DNA of 34,952 nucleotides from Phocaeicola sp. (GCA_029257865.1 JARIAN010000041.1:1-34952); one strand, 5' to 3'; positions 1-10,371 are shown, numbered from the stretch's first letter. Notes: a model not told the origin generated them from the sequence alone. Program-made: numbers and translations.

Positions 1-464
1 TAAAAATTTAAATCTAGCTTCAAACTCTTCCACCTCCATCCAAATAGAGCGTGATAAGCAAAGCTATAAAAAATAACGGCAAAATATCATAAGATGGACA
101 ACTATTTTATGAATCCTTGCTAAAAAAAACAAGAATCAACCAAACAACTGCAACTATCCGCAATTCCCTTTTCCAACAATCAAGAATCTGACAATTCAAT
201 CATTAGGAAAATTTTCAGCACCAATAGTTTCACCCACACAACCACATAAATTAGTTTCCCGAACAGAATTATTTTGAACTCCACAAAAAATGCTGAGTTA
301 CAACCATTGTTCTATGAATCGCAAGCGGCGTTTAATAAAACAACGACACCGTTTTATAAAACACAGATTGTAACTCATGATTTTACCAAGTCATTTCTTT
401 GTTCCCTTCAGCCGATCATTCAGATTACCCCCTATGCAATAAAGAATATTGAAAAGGAATACAC
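1..464. other. Gene-poor left flank
   Basis: No convincing gene is visible. A 73-codon open frame at 274-495 starts at TTG, has no recognisable motif and runs through the terminator of the downstream PUL, so I do not call it. An imperfect inverted repeat lies at 331-360 (TTTAATAAAAC / GTTTTATAAA arms). A minus-strand match to the Bacteroides -7 box (TAGCTTTG, 59-66) could serve a gene further left, but no -33 partner is placed correctly. Confidence 0.5.
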
Positions 465-501
465 AAAAAGGGCAGCCATGAAGTTTGCACCATAACTGCC
501 C
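465..501 (-). terminator. Intrinsic terminator of the PUL operon
   Basis: On the minus strand a GGGCAG / CTGCCC stem, with further ATG/CAT pairing inside a long loop, is followed directly by five T. It lies about 50 bp after the stop codon of the GH3 gene and marks the end of the six-gene operon. Confidence 0.7.
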
Positions 502-549
502 TATCAATTAATTTCTCACTAATATTTATGAGAAAATATACAACAAATT

Positions 550-2637
550 TTACTCTTTTTCCAAAGAAAGTACTTTTTCTATATTTCTAGAGGAAGTACC
601 TAACAATATAGAAAACTTTCCCTTATTAGACTCCCAATTGTGAGTATCCAAACTCCAGTACGAAAGCTCACGCTCTGTTATCTCAAAAGAAACAGTCTTT
701 TGTTCTCCTGGATTCAGATAAACCTTTTTAAATCCTTTCAACTCTTTTTCCGGACGAAGAACTGTTGGATTATTTTCATTTACATACAGCTGAACCACTT
801 CTGCTCCCGCTCTATCGCCTGTATTCTTAATGGTCACTTCACAGAAGACCTTTCCTCCTTCTGTCATTTTTCTGGCAGATAATTTAGCTTTCATTATATC
901 AAACTCAGTATAAGACAATCCAAAACCAAAAGGATATAATGGAGCAATATTTTTGGTATCATACCATCTATAACCAACCAAAACACTTTCGGTATACTTC
1001 ACATCAAACAAGTTAATCATGTGCTGATTCTTGAATTCCGTATAGAATTGTGCTTTAGGAGGCAAATATCCATATGCAGGTGAATCTTTAAATGATTTTT
1101 CAATAGTCATTGGAAGTTTTCCCGACGGATTTATCTTTCCTGATAAAATTTCCGCTAGTGCCACGAACCCAGATTGTCCACCATACCATCCGTAAATTAA
1201 AGCGGCCAATTTATCATTCCAAGCCGACATATCAATGGCAGAACCAGCATTGACCACTGCAATCGTATTAGGATTATGTTCTGTTACAAAGCGCATGAAC
1301 TCCTCATCTTTCTTAGGCAAAGCAAATGGACGTTCTATAGCCTCTTCATCACGGGTTCCCATGCTCAAAATCACCACATCTGCTGTCTTTAGGTCATCGA
1401 CACTAGGCTTTTCTACACAGTACACTGTATAGCCATATACTTGCTGAAGAGCTTCCAGCAAACTCACATTGTTATATCCTACAACTTCTGCCGAGCCGTA
1501 TCCTCTTGGTATTTCATGTACAAAACGACCTGTCAACAAAATTTTTCTGTTCACTTTAGGATCTAAAGGAAGAATATTATTCTTATTTTTCAACAATACG
1601 ATTCCTTCTTGAGCAACTTGATGAGCTACCTTCTCATGCTCCGGGAATTTTTCCAACAAAGATTTTTTGTATTTTTCCCGTTTATAAAAGTCCATCGAAA
1701 TACAAGTAGCCAAAATTGGTCTAATCATAGAATCCAAATTAGCCTCTGTTACCTTTTTCTGCTTAATCAGGTCTAAAACAGTCACTCCAAAATCATAAGA
1801 ACCCGGCATCTCTAGGTTTTGCCCTGATTTAATCACTTTCTCCAAATCCCAAACAGATTCCCAATCACTCATAACAAGCCATTGAAAGCCCAATTTCTTT
1901 CTCAGCAACTCCTTGATTACATATGAACTTTGTCCAGACCATTCTCCATCTATCAAATTATAAGAAGTCATTACACATTTAGCTCCCGCCTTGATACCAG
2001 CCTCAAACCCGGGAAGATAAATTTCATTCATAGCCCGTTCATCGATAACAGAATTACTGCGTTTGCGATAAAACTCAGTATTATTACCATAAAAGTGCTT
2101 TAAACATGAAGCTGTACCTGTACTCTGCATTCCTTTTACATATTGCACTACCATCTGGCTAGTCAGGTATGGATCTTCTCCAAAATATTCAAAATTTCTC
2201 GCACACTGAGACTGTCTCTGGATATTTAATCCCGGTCCTAATAATATTTCAATTCCCCCTGCTCGACATTCCTCACCGATAGCCTTTGCATAATCAAATG
2301 CCAAATCGGGTGAAAAAGTAGAAGCAAGCAGAATAGGAGCCGGAAAAGCCGTTGACTTTTTCAATTGGACAGGCAACGACTTATCCTTCAAATAACTTCG
2401 TATATGAACACCTTGTGTAGCATCAGACATATAGATAGGATGCATCCCTTTATTAGAAAATCCATTAATAAAAAAGCGATTATACCCTCTTACCATTTCG
2501 GCTTTTTCCGTTATTGTAAAAGTTTTCAGCAAACTGTCTGCCTTTTCATAAGCCTCATCTACCCCCATCATTCCATTTTGAGCATTTCCCACTATCGAAC
2601 ACATGAGAAAAGCACTTAATAAAGATTGTTTTTTCAT
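550..2637 (-). CDS. Glycoside hydrolase family 3 (beta-glucosidase-like)
   Basis: Exported GH3 exo-glycosidase of 695 aa, expected to remove a terminal beta-linked sugar from oligosaccharides made by the PUL. It opens with a Sec signal (MKKQSLLSAF..., predicted cut after GNAQ near residue 20) and has no lipobox, so it is probably periplasmic. The N-terminal TIM-barrel domain shows the GH3 signature RNFEYFGEDPYL (about 148-158), the substrate-binding KH pair (180-181) and the catalytic nucleophile in VMSDW (Asp258). The alpha/beta sandwich follows (about 345-530), then a C-terminal fibronectin-III-like domain (about 590-690). No PA14 insert is seen and the length is normal. It is the last gene of the operon, 22 bp after the lyase gene. 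Family is certain; sugar specificity (glucoside, xyloside, N-acetylglucosaminide) cannot be read from sequence by eye. Confidence 0.9.
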   Translation of the reverse strand: MKKQSLLSAFLMCSIVGNAQNGMMGVDEAYEKADSLLKTFTITEKAEMVRGYNRFFINGFSNKGMHPIYMSDATQGVHIRSYLKDKSLPVQLKKSTAFPAPILLASTFSPDLAFDYAKAIGEECRAGGIEILLGPGLNIQRQSQCARNFEYFGEDPYLTSQMVVQYVKGMQSTGTASCLKHFYGNNTEFYRKRSNSVIDERAMNEIYLPGFEAGIKAGAKCVMTSYNLIDGEWSGQSSYVIKELLRKKLGFQWLVMSDWESVWDLEKVIKSGQNLEMPGSYDFGVTVLDLIKQKKVTEANLDSMIRPILATCISMDFYKREKYKKSLLEKFPEHEKVAHQVAQEGIVLLKNKNNILPLDPKVNRKILLTGRFVHEIPRGYGSAEVVGYNNVSLLEALQQVYGYTVYCVEKPSVDDLKTADVVILSMGTRDEEAIERPFALPKKDEEFMRFVTEHNPNTIAVVNAGSAIDMSAWNDKLAALIYGWYGGQSGFVALAEILSGKINPSGKLPMTIEKSFKDSPAYGYLPPKAQFYTEFKNQHMINLFDVKYTESVLVGYRWYDTKNIAPLYPFGFGLSYTEFDIMKAKLSARKMTEGGKVFCEVTIKNTGDRAGAEVVQLYVNENNPTVLRPEKELKGFKKVYLNPGEQKTVSFEITERELSYWSLDTHNWESNKGKFSILLGTSSRNIEKVLSLEKE

Positions 2638-2659
2638 ACTTTAATTTACCTATAATTTA

Positions 2660-5530
2660 TCAATTCAATAAAAACTTTTTACTTACTCCTGCATAAGCTC
2701 CTGAACCAACAAAACTAGCAGAAAGTTTCTTTTCTACATTACCAGGAGTAGTTACCTTAATATTTATCACACCTTGAGAACGGCTAGGGTCTGCCACAAA
2801 CACCTGATACCCACCGCCATACTTTTCTATCATGACTGCACATCTACTATCAGAACTCAGTTTCAAACCATTGCATACTACTTCCTGATTAGGGACAAAG
2901 AATACCGTCTGCCAATTATCCAGTGCCTTGTGGTAAACAGACTGCACATCTTTTGTATTGCTCACAATAGCAATCGGACCATTCTCTGCAGTATACTTCT
3001 CCAATTCATCATAAGATGAAATGCCCGGTACCACCACATAAGCATACGATGCTCTTTCCTGAGTCAAATGATTGAAACCTAAAGAAAAGACCCTCTTTTC
3101 CAGCATCGCTCCATCCTTACCACTATTAATTTCTTTCCATGAACCTCTCTGCAAGCTATTTTTCACCCAAATATTTCCACCTTGCGGAAATACGTACCCT
3201 ACTTTATTATGAAACACCCACTTAATGTTTTCACTATTTCTTTCACCAGCAACCAAACCGGCAGACACTCCATCATTGGCCCATACATCTCCGTCCAGCA
3301 AGCACTGATTAACTGTAGTCTGCACCTTTGAATTAGAAGAAGAAACACTTCCCAAGCAAACTACTTCATCATCAAAACAGAACCAACTCTTATTTGCACC
3401 CGTACGAACTTTAGCATTCGCATCATTATAAGAATAAGCAGAAGCTCCATAAAGGCCATCGGACACACCACCTGCAAAGGTAGAAGTTCCCAAAATGCCC
3501 CATTGTCCCCCATTCATAGGCAAATTGGCATTTTCTGTACTTGGAGCAGTCACTCCAGGAAGGTTCGACCAAGACCATACAGGCATGATATCAAAATACT
3601 CATCACCATCCACCAAGATATTGGTACTGCCATCTGCCATATAATAGCCACGTAGGTTTTCATCGTTTCCATATTCTACACGACAAGTCTTATCCGACAC
3701 CATACGAATATCAAATGTATATCTCGGACGAATATGGAGTGTATAATCAGACTGATAAAAATGAGTATGCGAACCCGTTACACCAGTAGAAGGCTCCGCT
3801 CCCTGCAAACGGCTGGCTATCAGCTGAAACTCCCCAGCATTCTTAGGATCAATCTTCTGCATGGATTTGGCAAAATTCAAGACGGAACTACTTCCTTTAT
3901 TGATTGTTCCCGGACGACTTACACTACGTCCCATCACACTATACGACATATATTTCCCTCGCATCGAACCGAAAAATGCTTTGCGCATAAAACGGCTCAT
4001 AATATCTATCTTTTCTTCCGGCAGAGTAAATGAAGTACCAACAAACATAGAAGCTACATTGACCGCCGCTTTCAACACTTCTTCACCATAACCTCCTATA
4101 TAGAGTTGAGGACCATGCTGGAAAAAAGTTCCGTCCATTTGAAATCCTTCTCCTGTAGTATAACTCAATGTACTAAGGAAACTATGATAAGCTACTGTCA
4201 GAACCTCTTTATCTTCCGTTACACATGCTCTATAGATCCAATGAGTCAAAACATCTGTCCGGTTAGCCCCCGTCTTGTCAAAAGGATGCCCACACCTTTC
4301 CAGCATCAATCCAATCACTTTATCTCTCACTTCATCTGAAAGTGGAATCTCTGCTGATTTCATCTTTACCAATATCAACCCCAAACGCTTACCTTCAGCC
4401 ACTTGATGACTCCACCAATTCCAATCTTTTGGTTTCTTGACAGTCCAGTAAGTCAAAGCCCTCTCTATCGCATCCAACAAATCCGGGTTATTATAATGTT
4501 GGAGATTATCTTTATCAATATAAGCCGAAACCATATTCCCTAGTTTATCTAAATGAGCCATAGCCTTCCAGCCCCCTTTTTTATTATCAGAGTAACTAAC
4601 TCCCTTAAATGATCCATCCGACTTATTCATATCTGCTAATATCTTATCTATCGTACTTGCCGAAGGAGTAGACTTATTGCTTGCCAAAATATTATTCATG
4701 ATTACACTGAAATCTCCTTCATTCACTTTCAAAGAATAATCTTTGGTAACATTCAACATCTTGCCACATTCCACCTTTTCATTGGCTGAATCATACAATT
4801 GATATTTCTTTCCTCCCAAAGCATAGACATGTATCTCATCATATTGTCCCACAGGCAAAGGAAGATAATACGGTTCATTGTTACCATTGTGAATAACCAT
4901 CACTTCATTACTATGGTCATTAGCACTTTTATCTTCCACTAAACTCAAGTTATTTTCCGAAATATCTTCAACAACAAAAGTTCCAGAAACAGGTCTTGAA
5001 GTGACAATCTGTATAGTATCAAATCCCTTTGGAAGATTTGCAAAATCAACCCTCATCACTCCCGACAAATAATTAAATGCTACAGACTGACCAGCCACTT
5101 CACCTAACATCGGAGTATTTTGAGAATTATCGCTCGCCAGATAGACTTTCGGCAACTTCATCGTTACGGAATTTCCCTTCATCGACTGTACAAATTGAGC
5201 AGGAAAAGCAGCCAATGCAGGAACAAAGACATCAAGAGGAGCCTTAAATACTGCTTCCGATTTTCCTACACCTAAAGGGTCTATCGTATAATCAACAATA
5301 GCTCCATCAGTATTAAATGCAGCTAAAACATCTCCATTTCCCCACTTCATTGTACCTTCCACTCCATCAAACTCAATTGAAGCACGAGGCAATACAGATA
5401 TTTTTTCTACAGGCAATGAAGCACTAAGAACATTTCCAGAACCAACTTTTAAAACTTCCGGTACATTATCATCAGAACATGCAGTCACAGCTATTGCCAA
5501 ACCTGCAATTATATAAGTATATATTTTCAT
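2660..5530 (-). CDS. Polysaccharide lyase family 8 lipoprotein with N-terminal fimbrillin-like domain
   Basis: PL8 enzymes cleave uronic-acid polysaccharides (hyaluronan, chondroitin) or xanthan by beta-elimination. I start at 5530 (MKIYTYIIAG) because this gives a lipoprotein signal ending at TAC-SDDN; an upstream in-frame ATG at 5569 would put 13 residues before it. The acidic residues after the cysteine fit a surface lipoprotein export signal. Numbered from the upstream ATG, Asn436, His485, Tyr494, Arg548 and Arg552 match the Asn/His/Tyr/Arg catalytic set of chondroitin AC lyase; the His-Tyr (9) and Tyr-Arg (54, 58) spacings fit those I recall for the Flavobacterium enzyme. An alpha/alpha toroid (about 290-600) precedes beta-sheet domains. 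Residues 45-275 do not belong to a usual PL8: KWGNGD, an FPAQF motif and LSGVMRVDF resemble Mfa/fimbrillin-like domains. Substrate is open. Confidence 0.85.
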   Translation of the reverse strand: MKIYTYIIAGLAIAVTACSDDNVPEVLKVGSGNVLSASLPVEKISVLPRASIEFDGVEGTMKWGNGDVLAAFNTDGAIVDYTIDPLGVGKSEAVFKAPLDVFVPALAAFPAQFVQSMKGNSVTMKLPKVYLASDNSQNTPMLGEVAGQSVAFNYLSGVMRVDFANLPKGFDTIQIVTSRPVSGTFVVEDISENNLSLVEDKSANDHSNEVMVIHNGNNEPYYLPLPVGQYDEIHVYALGGKKYQLYDSANEKVECGKMLNVTKDYSLKVNEGDFSVIMNNILASNKSTPSASTIDKILADMNKSDGSFKGVSYSDNKKGGWKAMAHLDKLGNMVSAYIDKDNLQHYNNPDLLDAIERALTYWTVKKPKDWNWWSHQVAEGKRLGLILVKMKSAEIPLSDEVRDKVIGLMLERCGHPFDKTGANRTDVLTHWIYRACVTEDKEVLTVAYHSFLSTLSYTTGEGFQMDGTFFQHGPQLYIGGYGEEVLKAAVNVASMFVGTSFTLPEEKIDIMSRFMRKAFFGSMRGKYMSYSVMGRSVSRPGTINKGSSSVLNFAKSMQKIDPKNAGEFQLIASRLQGAEPSTGVTGSHTHFYQSDYTLHIRPRYTFDIRMVSDKTCRVEYGNDENLRGYYMADGSTNILVDGDEYFDIMPVWSWSNLPGVTAPSTENANLPMNGGQWGILGTSTFAGGVSDGLYGASAYSYNDANAKVRTGANKSWFCFDDEVVCLGSVSSSNSKVQTTVNQCLLDGDVWANDGVSAGLVAGERNSENIKWVFHNKVGYVFPQGGNIWVKNSLQRGSWKEINSGKDGAMLEKRVFSLGFNHLTQERASYAYVVVPGISSYDELEKYTAENGPIAIVSNTKDVQSVYHKALDNWQTVFFVPNQEVVCNGLKLSSDSRCAVMIEKYGGGYQVFVADPSRSQGVINIKVTTPGNVEKKLSASFVGSGAYAGVSKKFLLN

Positions 5531-5584
5531 GGATTGTAATAATTGTATTAGACTATTAACTGGCAACAAAGCCAGATTATAAAT

Positions 5585-5622
5585 ATATGCGGAATCCTTA
5601 ACAGATTAATAACTCCGCATAT
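5585..5622 (-). other. Intercistronic stem-loop between susD and lyase genes
   Basis: In the 102-bp gap between the second susD gene and the lyase gene, a perfect 9-bp stem (ATATGCGGA / TCCGCATAT) encloses a 20-nt loop. It starts 10 bp after the susD stop. There is no strong U-tract, so it is more likely an mRNA 3'-end stabiliser, processing site or partial attenuator than a full terminator. A second small hairpin (CTGGC / GCCAG, 5560-5575) lies just before the lyase start. Confidence 0.55.
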
Positions 5623-5632
5623 TAATAAAAAA

Positions 5633-7324
5633 TTATTCTGTCCACCCAGGATTCTGTGTCAAATTAGGATTGACAAAAACTTCATTTTGAGGTATTGGAT
5701 AAAAATACATTTTATCATCCCATACACGTGTCTGAATGATTTCCTTATTGGCACTTATCACACCGTTTACATTATTAATCTTCACACCATAAATTTTTTC
5801 TACTACATTCCCAATTTTCCAACGGCGAATATCCCAAAAGCGATGGTCTTCGAAAGCCAACTCAATCCTACGTTCGTTACGCACCTTGGTTCTAAACTCA
5901 CTTTGAGTATTGGCCACAACATCAGGCATAAAAGCAGCACTACGCACCCGATTCAAAGCTTGACGAGCCGACATAGTAAATGTAGCATCTGTATAATCAG
6001 GACCTTTAAATTCATTCATCGACTCCGCATAATTTAACAAAATTTCCGCATATCGATATCCCGGAAAATGATGAGGTTTCTTTACCTGATGTGCAGGATC
6101 CAGATCCACTTTTTCATTCATCAGTTTTTTCAAATAATACCCTGTCAATGTATAGCCTTCCACTTCTGCATGAGGTCCATAAAGACCTCCCACATAAGTA
6201 TCCACCTTTTTGTTCATATAAGTCATGCCATTACATATTACATTGATGTAAAAACGTGGATCACGAGTTTCTTTACCTTTTTCATCATAATACATTTTAG
6301 CGATATGCTCTGGTTTATTCCAATCAAAAGAAGTACCATCTTTAAATTCAAAAGCATCTACAAAATTCTGAGTTGGATTATTATACCCCTTAGTTTCTCC
6401 TCTAGTAAAAGTTGGAGGTAAATTATTTCTTTCAAATGAATTATCCGTCGAGCTACGGAACTCAAAAATCATTTGTGGAGAGACTAAAACATTATTGCCA
6501 GGATCTTCATCATACAATGGGTCATTGTCAATATTAGGCAATGTATAAACTCCCAAATTAATAACATCTAAAGCCGCTTTCGCCGCCTGTTCCCAAGTTA
6601 CATTTGAAAAACCAGCATACAACGGGCTGGCTGCATAAAGTAAGGCACGAGACTTAAATGCCATTACCGCTCCCTTAGTGACACGGCCAGTTTCTCCACC
6701 TATAAAGTTTTCATAATCTTCCGGAAGATGAACTTTCACCTCATCCCATTCTTTTACCATAAAATCCAGGACATCTTTAAATGATGTTTTCTGTAATGTA
6801 TTCACCTCATCCAAAGAGCACGTTTTTGTAAGCAATGGCACATCTTTAAATCGCTTTATCATTTCGAAATAATAAAAGGCACGCAAGGCTCGAACTTCAT
6901 AAATATAATTACGGGTTTTTGTTATATTATCCTTAAAATTAGGGTCCCATTTAAAACGGTCCAACTCTTCTTCTGAATAAAGTTCAAGAAAAGAATTGAT
7001 ATCATGAATTACCGGATAATAAGTACTCCAACGATTATCAACTAGTTTTTTAGGACTCCAAATATCATTATACATATCATAAAGACTATTTGACTTCCAA
7101 GAAGCAACTGAATTATCAGTGGCAGATTCACGCAAAGCTCCGCCTATAACCCCATAGTCCTTAGGCAATTCACGATATGCAGCAGAAGCTAGGCTTGTCA
7201 CATTATCAAAATACGCATAAGCTTCTTCCTGTGTCTTTCCCTGTGATTCATCAAAATCCAAGAAATTACAACTTGACATCAATGCAGAGGATGTCAAAGT
7301 TAATATGGTAAGTATTTTTTTCAT
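5633..7324 (-). CDS. SusD/RagB-family glycan-binding lipoprotein (second pair)
   Basis: SusD-like outer-membrane lipoprotein of 563 aa that would capture the glycan and cap the SusC-like transporter encoded immediately upstream (20 bp gap). The signal peptide ends in a lipobox (ALMSSC, Cys19) followed by NFLDFDES, an acidic export-type tail. Family hallmarks include the TPR-like helical segment around YEVRALRAFYYFEMIKRF, the RALLYAASPLYAG motif, the C-terminal FRTKVRNERRIELAFEDHR and FWDIRRWK motifs, and the ending YPIPQNEVFVNPNLTQNPGW. Length is within the usual 500-650 aa. The bound polysaccharide cannot be inferred. Confidence 0.95.
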   Translation of the reverse strand: MKKILTILTLTSSALMSSCNFLDFDESQGKTQEEAYAYFDNVTSLASAAYRELPKDYGVIGGALRESATDNSVASWKSNSLYDMYNDIWSPKKLVDNRWSTYYPVIHDINSFLELYSEEELDRFKWDPNFKDNITKTRNYIYEVRALRAFYYFEMIKRFKDVPLLTKTCSLDEVNTLQKTSFKDVLDFMVKEWDEVKVHLPEDYENFIGGETGRVTKGAVMAFKSRALLYAASPLYAGFSNVTWEQAAKAALDVINLGVYTLPNIDNDPLYDEDPGNNVLVSPQMIFEFRSSTDNSFERNNLPPTFTRGETKGYNNPTQNFVDAFEFKDGTSFDWNKPEHIAKMYYDEKGKETRDPRFYINVICNGMTYMNKKVDTYVGGLYGPHAEVEGYTLTGYYLKKLMNEKVDLDPAHQVKKPHHFPGYRYAEILLNYAESMNEFKGPDYTDATFTMSARQALNRVRSAAFMPDVVANTQSEFRTKVRNERRIELAFEDHRFWDIRRWKIGNVVEKIYGVKINNVNGVISANKEIIQTRVWDDKMYFYPIPQNEVFVNPNLTQNPGWTE

Positions 7325-7344
7325 CTTTCTTAATTTTCTAGATT

Positions 7345-10300
7345 TTAAAAATTAATATTAACCCCAAGATATATAGACATTAAATCAGGCTGCCCTATTG
7401 AGAAATCTTCACAATTCATATATTTAATATGATCAAAAGACAATAAATTATTTCCACGAAGATAAATCTGACATTTGTCCATTTTCATTGTATCCGACCA
7501 TTTTTGAGGTAACGTATAATAAATGTTCAAATTACGTAACTTAAGGAAAGCGCCATTTTCAAGCCATTGAGTACTAGTCTGGAAATTATTTGCATTATCC
7601 AAAGTAGTTAGACGAGGAACATTAGCAATATCCTTAGTGGCTTCAGTCCATCGAATTTTATCTTCAATATACCATTTTGACAAATTGCTATTATTATTAC
7701 GCAAAGGCCAATAAACACTCTTTGTATCCAATACTTTTGAATATTGTCCAAGTCCTTGCCATACCATATCAATACCAAATCCTTTATATTCAAAGCCCAG
7801 ATTCAATCCATAATAAATACCTGGAATACTAGTAGAGTGACCTATCGCAACCACATCGTAACTATCGATTTTCCCATCATTATTCTGATCTTTATATTTG
7901 ATATCACCGGGACGTACCTCTGAAAACATTTGTTTGGGGCTATTTTTAATTTCTTCCTGGTCGTTAAAATATCCAATAGCCTCCAAACCATAGCATTGAC
8001 CTAATTTGTCACCCTTCTTTGATAAATAATCATAAGGTTTATAACCCTCCCCATTTTCTACAATTTCAGTATTTACATAAGAGAAAGTACCACCTACATA
8101 ATACTTAAAATCCTTACCAAACTTTGAATTCCAGTTTAATCCCAAATCAAGTCCTCTTGAGTCAACAGCACCAACATTCTGTTTCGGTATTTCAGTTCCA
8201 ATGATACTAGAATACAGATTCTTACTTGCTATCAATGTTTTTGTTCTTTTATCTTTAAAGAAGTCAGCGTTCACAGATAAATGTTCAAATAACTGAGCAT
8301 CCAACCCAACATTGATTTTTTCAGACAATTCGATATCAAGGTTATTAACCTGCAATGCACCAGGATGAAGTCCTCCGAATCCAGAAGGATTATCCTTAAA
8401 CTGATATCCTCCAGTACCTACCCAAAATCTTTTATCTAAATCATAAGTTATGTTATCTCGTCCGGAACGCCCCCAAGAAGCACGAATTTTCAAATAATCC
8501 ACAATTCCATTGTTTTTCATAAATGATTCGTTTGACAGAACCCAAGCTGCTGATACTGCCGGATAATTACGGAACTTATCTCCATCACTTAAGAAACTAG
8601 TTCCACTATGATTAACAACTATATCTGCCAAATATCTATTATCATAATTATAACCGGCTGTAAATGCAATCATCTGACGTTTAACCGATTTATTACGTCC
8701 TGAGAAGATATGTGACTCTTGCCTGTAAAATACATTGCCATTAACTCCATGGAGTCCAAAAGCACGATCATAAGTCAACTTTGCATCAATATCTGTACGC
8801 ATAGACTGATAAGCCAACCCATCATTAGAGAATGACAGTGCTTTATCCTCTCCACCCTGAGTGTAAACAGTATTATATTTTCCTGTTGCCGGATCTAAAA
8901 CACTACTAGCTATATTATACAAGTATTTTTTACTAGCTGTTTCTCTAAATGTAGCTCTATTATCATAAGAAATCCCTACTTCTGCCTTCAGTCCCTTTGT
9001 TATCAATGACAAATCTTGATAAAGGTGAAAATCTGTTTGAAGCATACGGTCATTAGTTGTATAAGAACCTATATCCATGATGCGAGCAATAGGATTATAG
9101 CCAAATGTAGTGTTTGAGCCCCATTTACCAGTTGACATCTTAATAGGAAAAGCAGCAGACGGAACATGGTATAATCCTCCAAACATATCTCCTTCAGATG
9201 TATTTGGTCTGTTTTCTTCATGCAATACACCATATAAAGATACACTAGCGCGTGTATAGTCTGTAATGTCAATGTCTAAATTTACACGTGCATTTAAGTG
9301 ATACTTCTTCATCTGCACATCATAATGGTCGGTATTTGAAGTCAAATCATCATTGAAGATACCTTTATCGTTCTTATAGTTGATTACACTATAATAACGC
9401 AATCTTTTTCCACCACCTTTAAATACCATATTCAGCTGATGGTTCGTTGTAAAATTACGCTGAGCCGCATCAAGCCAATTTACATTAGGATACAAATCAG
9501 GATTAGAACCATCTTGAAAAGCCTGAAGAGCAGCATTGTCATAAGCCAATGGAAGACCATCATACATCAAAGCCTCGTTCTTCATCTTAGCGAATGTATA
9601 ACCATCAACAAATTTAGGCTGATTTATAGGAAGCCCCATTCCATAAGTATAAGAAATATCAATATCTCGATCCTCATAAGCCCCATGTTTTGTAGTAACC
9701 ATCACCACTCCATTTGCTCCTTGAGTTCCCCATATGGCTGTAGCTGCTCCATCTTTCAATACAGAAATACTCTCAATATCCAACATGTTTAGATATTCCA
9801 TACTGCGCGGAACTCCATCTACGACAATCAAAGGAGCTGTTCCATCCAACGAACCACCGCCACGTACCATCAATGTCGGTTCATCTGTCCAACCCGTATT
9901 CTGCTTTACTATCAATCCTGGTAACATACCATATAAAGAATTACCAACCAAATGGGAAGAATTGGAAGATATAGCGTTTCCTGAAATAGTAGAAATAGCT
10001 TGAGTATGCTCTAATGGAGTCTGTACCCGAACTAAATTTTTCACAAATTCGTCTTTAATATTCAATTTTACAATTAAAGACTCTCCCTTTGACCACACGC
10101 GTCTTATTTTACTATCGCCATAATTAATTTCAATATATTCTCCCTCTTCCGCTTCAAGAGAAAATATTCCTTGCTGATCTGTCAAAGTTTTCATTGATGA
10201 ATTTCCAACTACTGAGACGCTTGCCCCTAAAATAGGATTCCCATACTGGTCTTTAACCACACCTGTCACTGTTTCTTGAGCCATTACAGAACAAGCTAGC

Positions 10301-10350
10301 ATGCTTGCAAAAGCCCAAACAGATATATTTCTTTTTTTCATTTTCTTCAA
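7345..10350 (-). CDS. SusC/RagA-family TonB-dependent transporter (second pair)
   Basis: Outer-membrane TonB-dependent oligosaccharide importer of 1001 aa. A signal peptide (MKKRNISVWAF..., cut near VMAQ) is followed by a carboxypeptidase-D-like regulatory domain (about 26-95), then the plug (about 110-225; LIVVDGVPRS, ATAIWGTQGANGV, VMVTTKHG) and a 22-strand type barrel ending in YLGVNINF. There is no N-terminal STN signalling domain, so it is not expected to drive an anti-sigma cascade. The start could be the first Met or the Met four codons later (MKKRN); both give the same signal peptide. The CPD domain is divergent: the usual FSYVGY-type ending is replaced by IEINYGDSKIR. It lies 21 bp after the first susD gene. 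Confidence 0.95.
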   Translation of the reverse strand: MKKMKKRNISVWAFASMLACSVMAQETVTGVVKDQYGNPILGASVSVVGNSSMKTLTDQQGIFSLEAEEGEYIEINYGDSKIRRVWSKGESLIVKLNIKDEFVKNLVRVQTPLEHTQAISTISGNAISSNSSHLVGNSLYGMLPGLIVKQNTGWTDEPTLMVRGGGSLDGTAPLIVVDGVPRSMEYLNMLDIESISVLKDGAATAIWGTQGANGVVMVTTKHGAYEDRDIDISYTYGMGLPINQPKFVDGYTFAKMKNEALMYDGLPLAYDNAALQAFQDGSNPDLYPNVNWLDAAQRNFTTNHQLNMVFKGGGKRLRYYSVINYKNDKGIFNDDLTSNTDHYDVQMKKYHLNARVNLDIDITDYTRASVSLYGVLHEENRPNTSEGDMFGGLYHVPSAAFPIKMSTGKWGSNTTFGYNPIARIMDIGSYTTNDRMLQTDFHLYQDLSLITKGLKAEVGISYDNRATFRETASKKYLYNIASSVLDPATGKYNTVYTQGGEDKALSFSNDGLAYQSMRTDIDAKLTYDRAFGLHGVNGNVFYRQESHIFSGRNKSVKRQMIAFTAGYNYDNRYLADIVVNHSGTSFLSDGDKFRNYPAVSAAWVLSNESFMKNNGIVDYLKIRASWGRSGRDNITYDLDKRFWVGTGGYQFKDNPSGFGGLHPGALQVNNLDIELSEKINVGLDAQLFEHLSVNADFFKDKRTKTLIASKNLYSSIIGTEIPKQNVGAVDSRGLDLGLNWNSKFGKDFKYYVGGTFSYVNTEIVENGEGYKPYDYLSKKGDKLGQCYGLEAIGYFNDQEEIKNSPKQMFSEVRPGDIKYKDQNNDGKIDSYDVVAIGHSTSIPGIYYGLNLGFEYKGFGIDMVWQGLGQYSKVLDTKSVYWPLRNNNSNLSKWYIEDKIRWTEATKDIANVPRLTTLDNANNFQTSTQWLENGAFLKLRNLNIYYTLPQKWSDTMKMDKCQIYLRGNNLLSFDHIKYMNCEDFSIGQPDLMSIYLGVNINF

Positions 10351-10371
10351 ATTCTAAGTTAACCAATATAA

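Noticed and set aside
274-495. 73-codon frame at the left end
   Set aside because: TTG start, no motif, no promoter, and it overlaps the PUL terminator.
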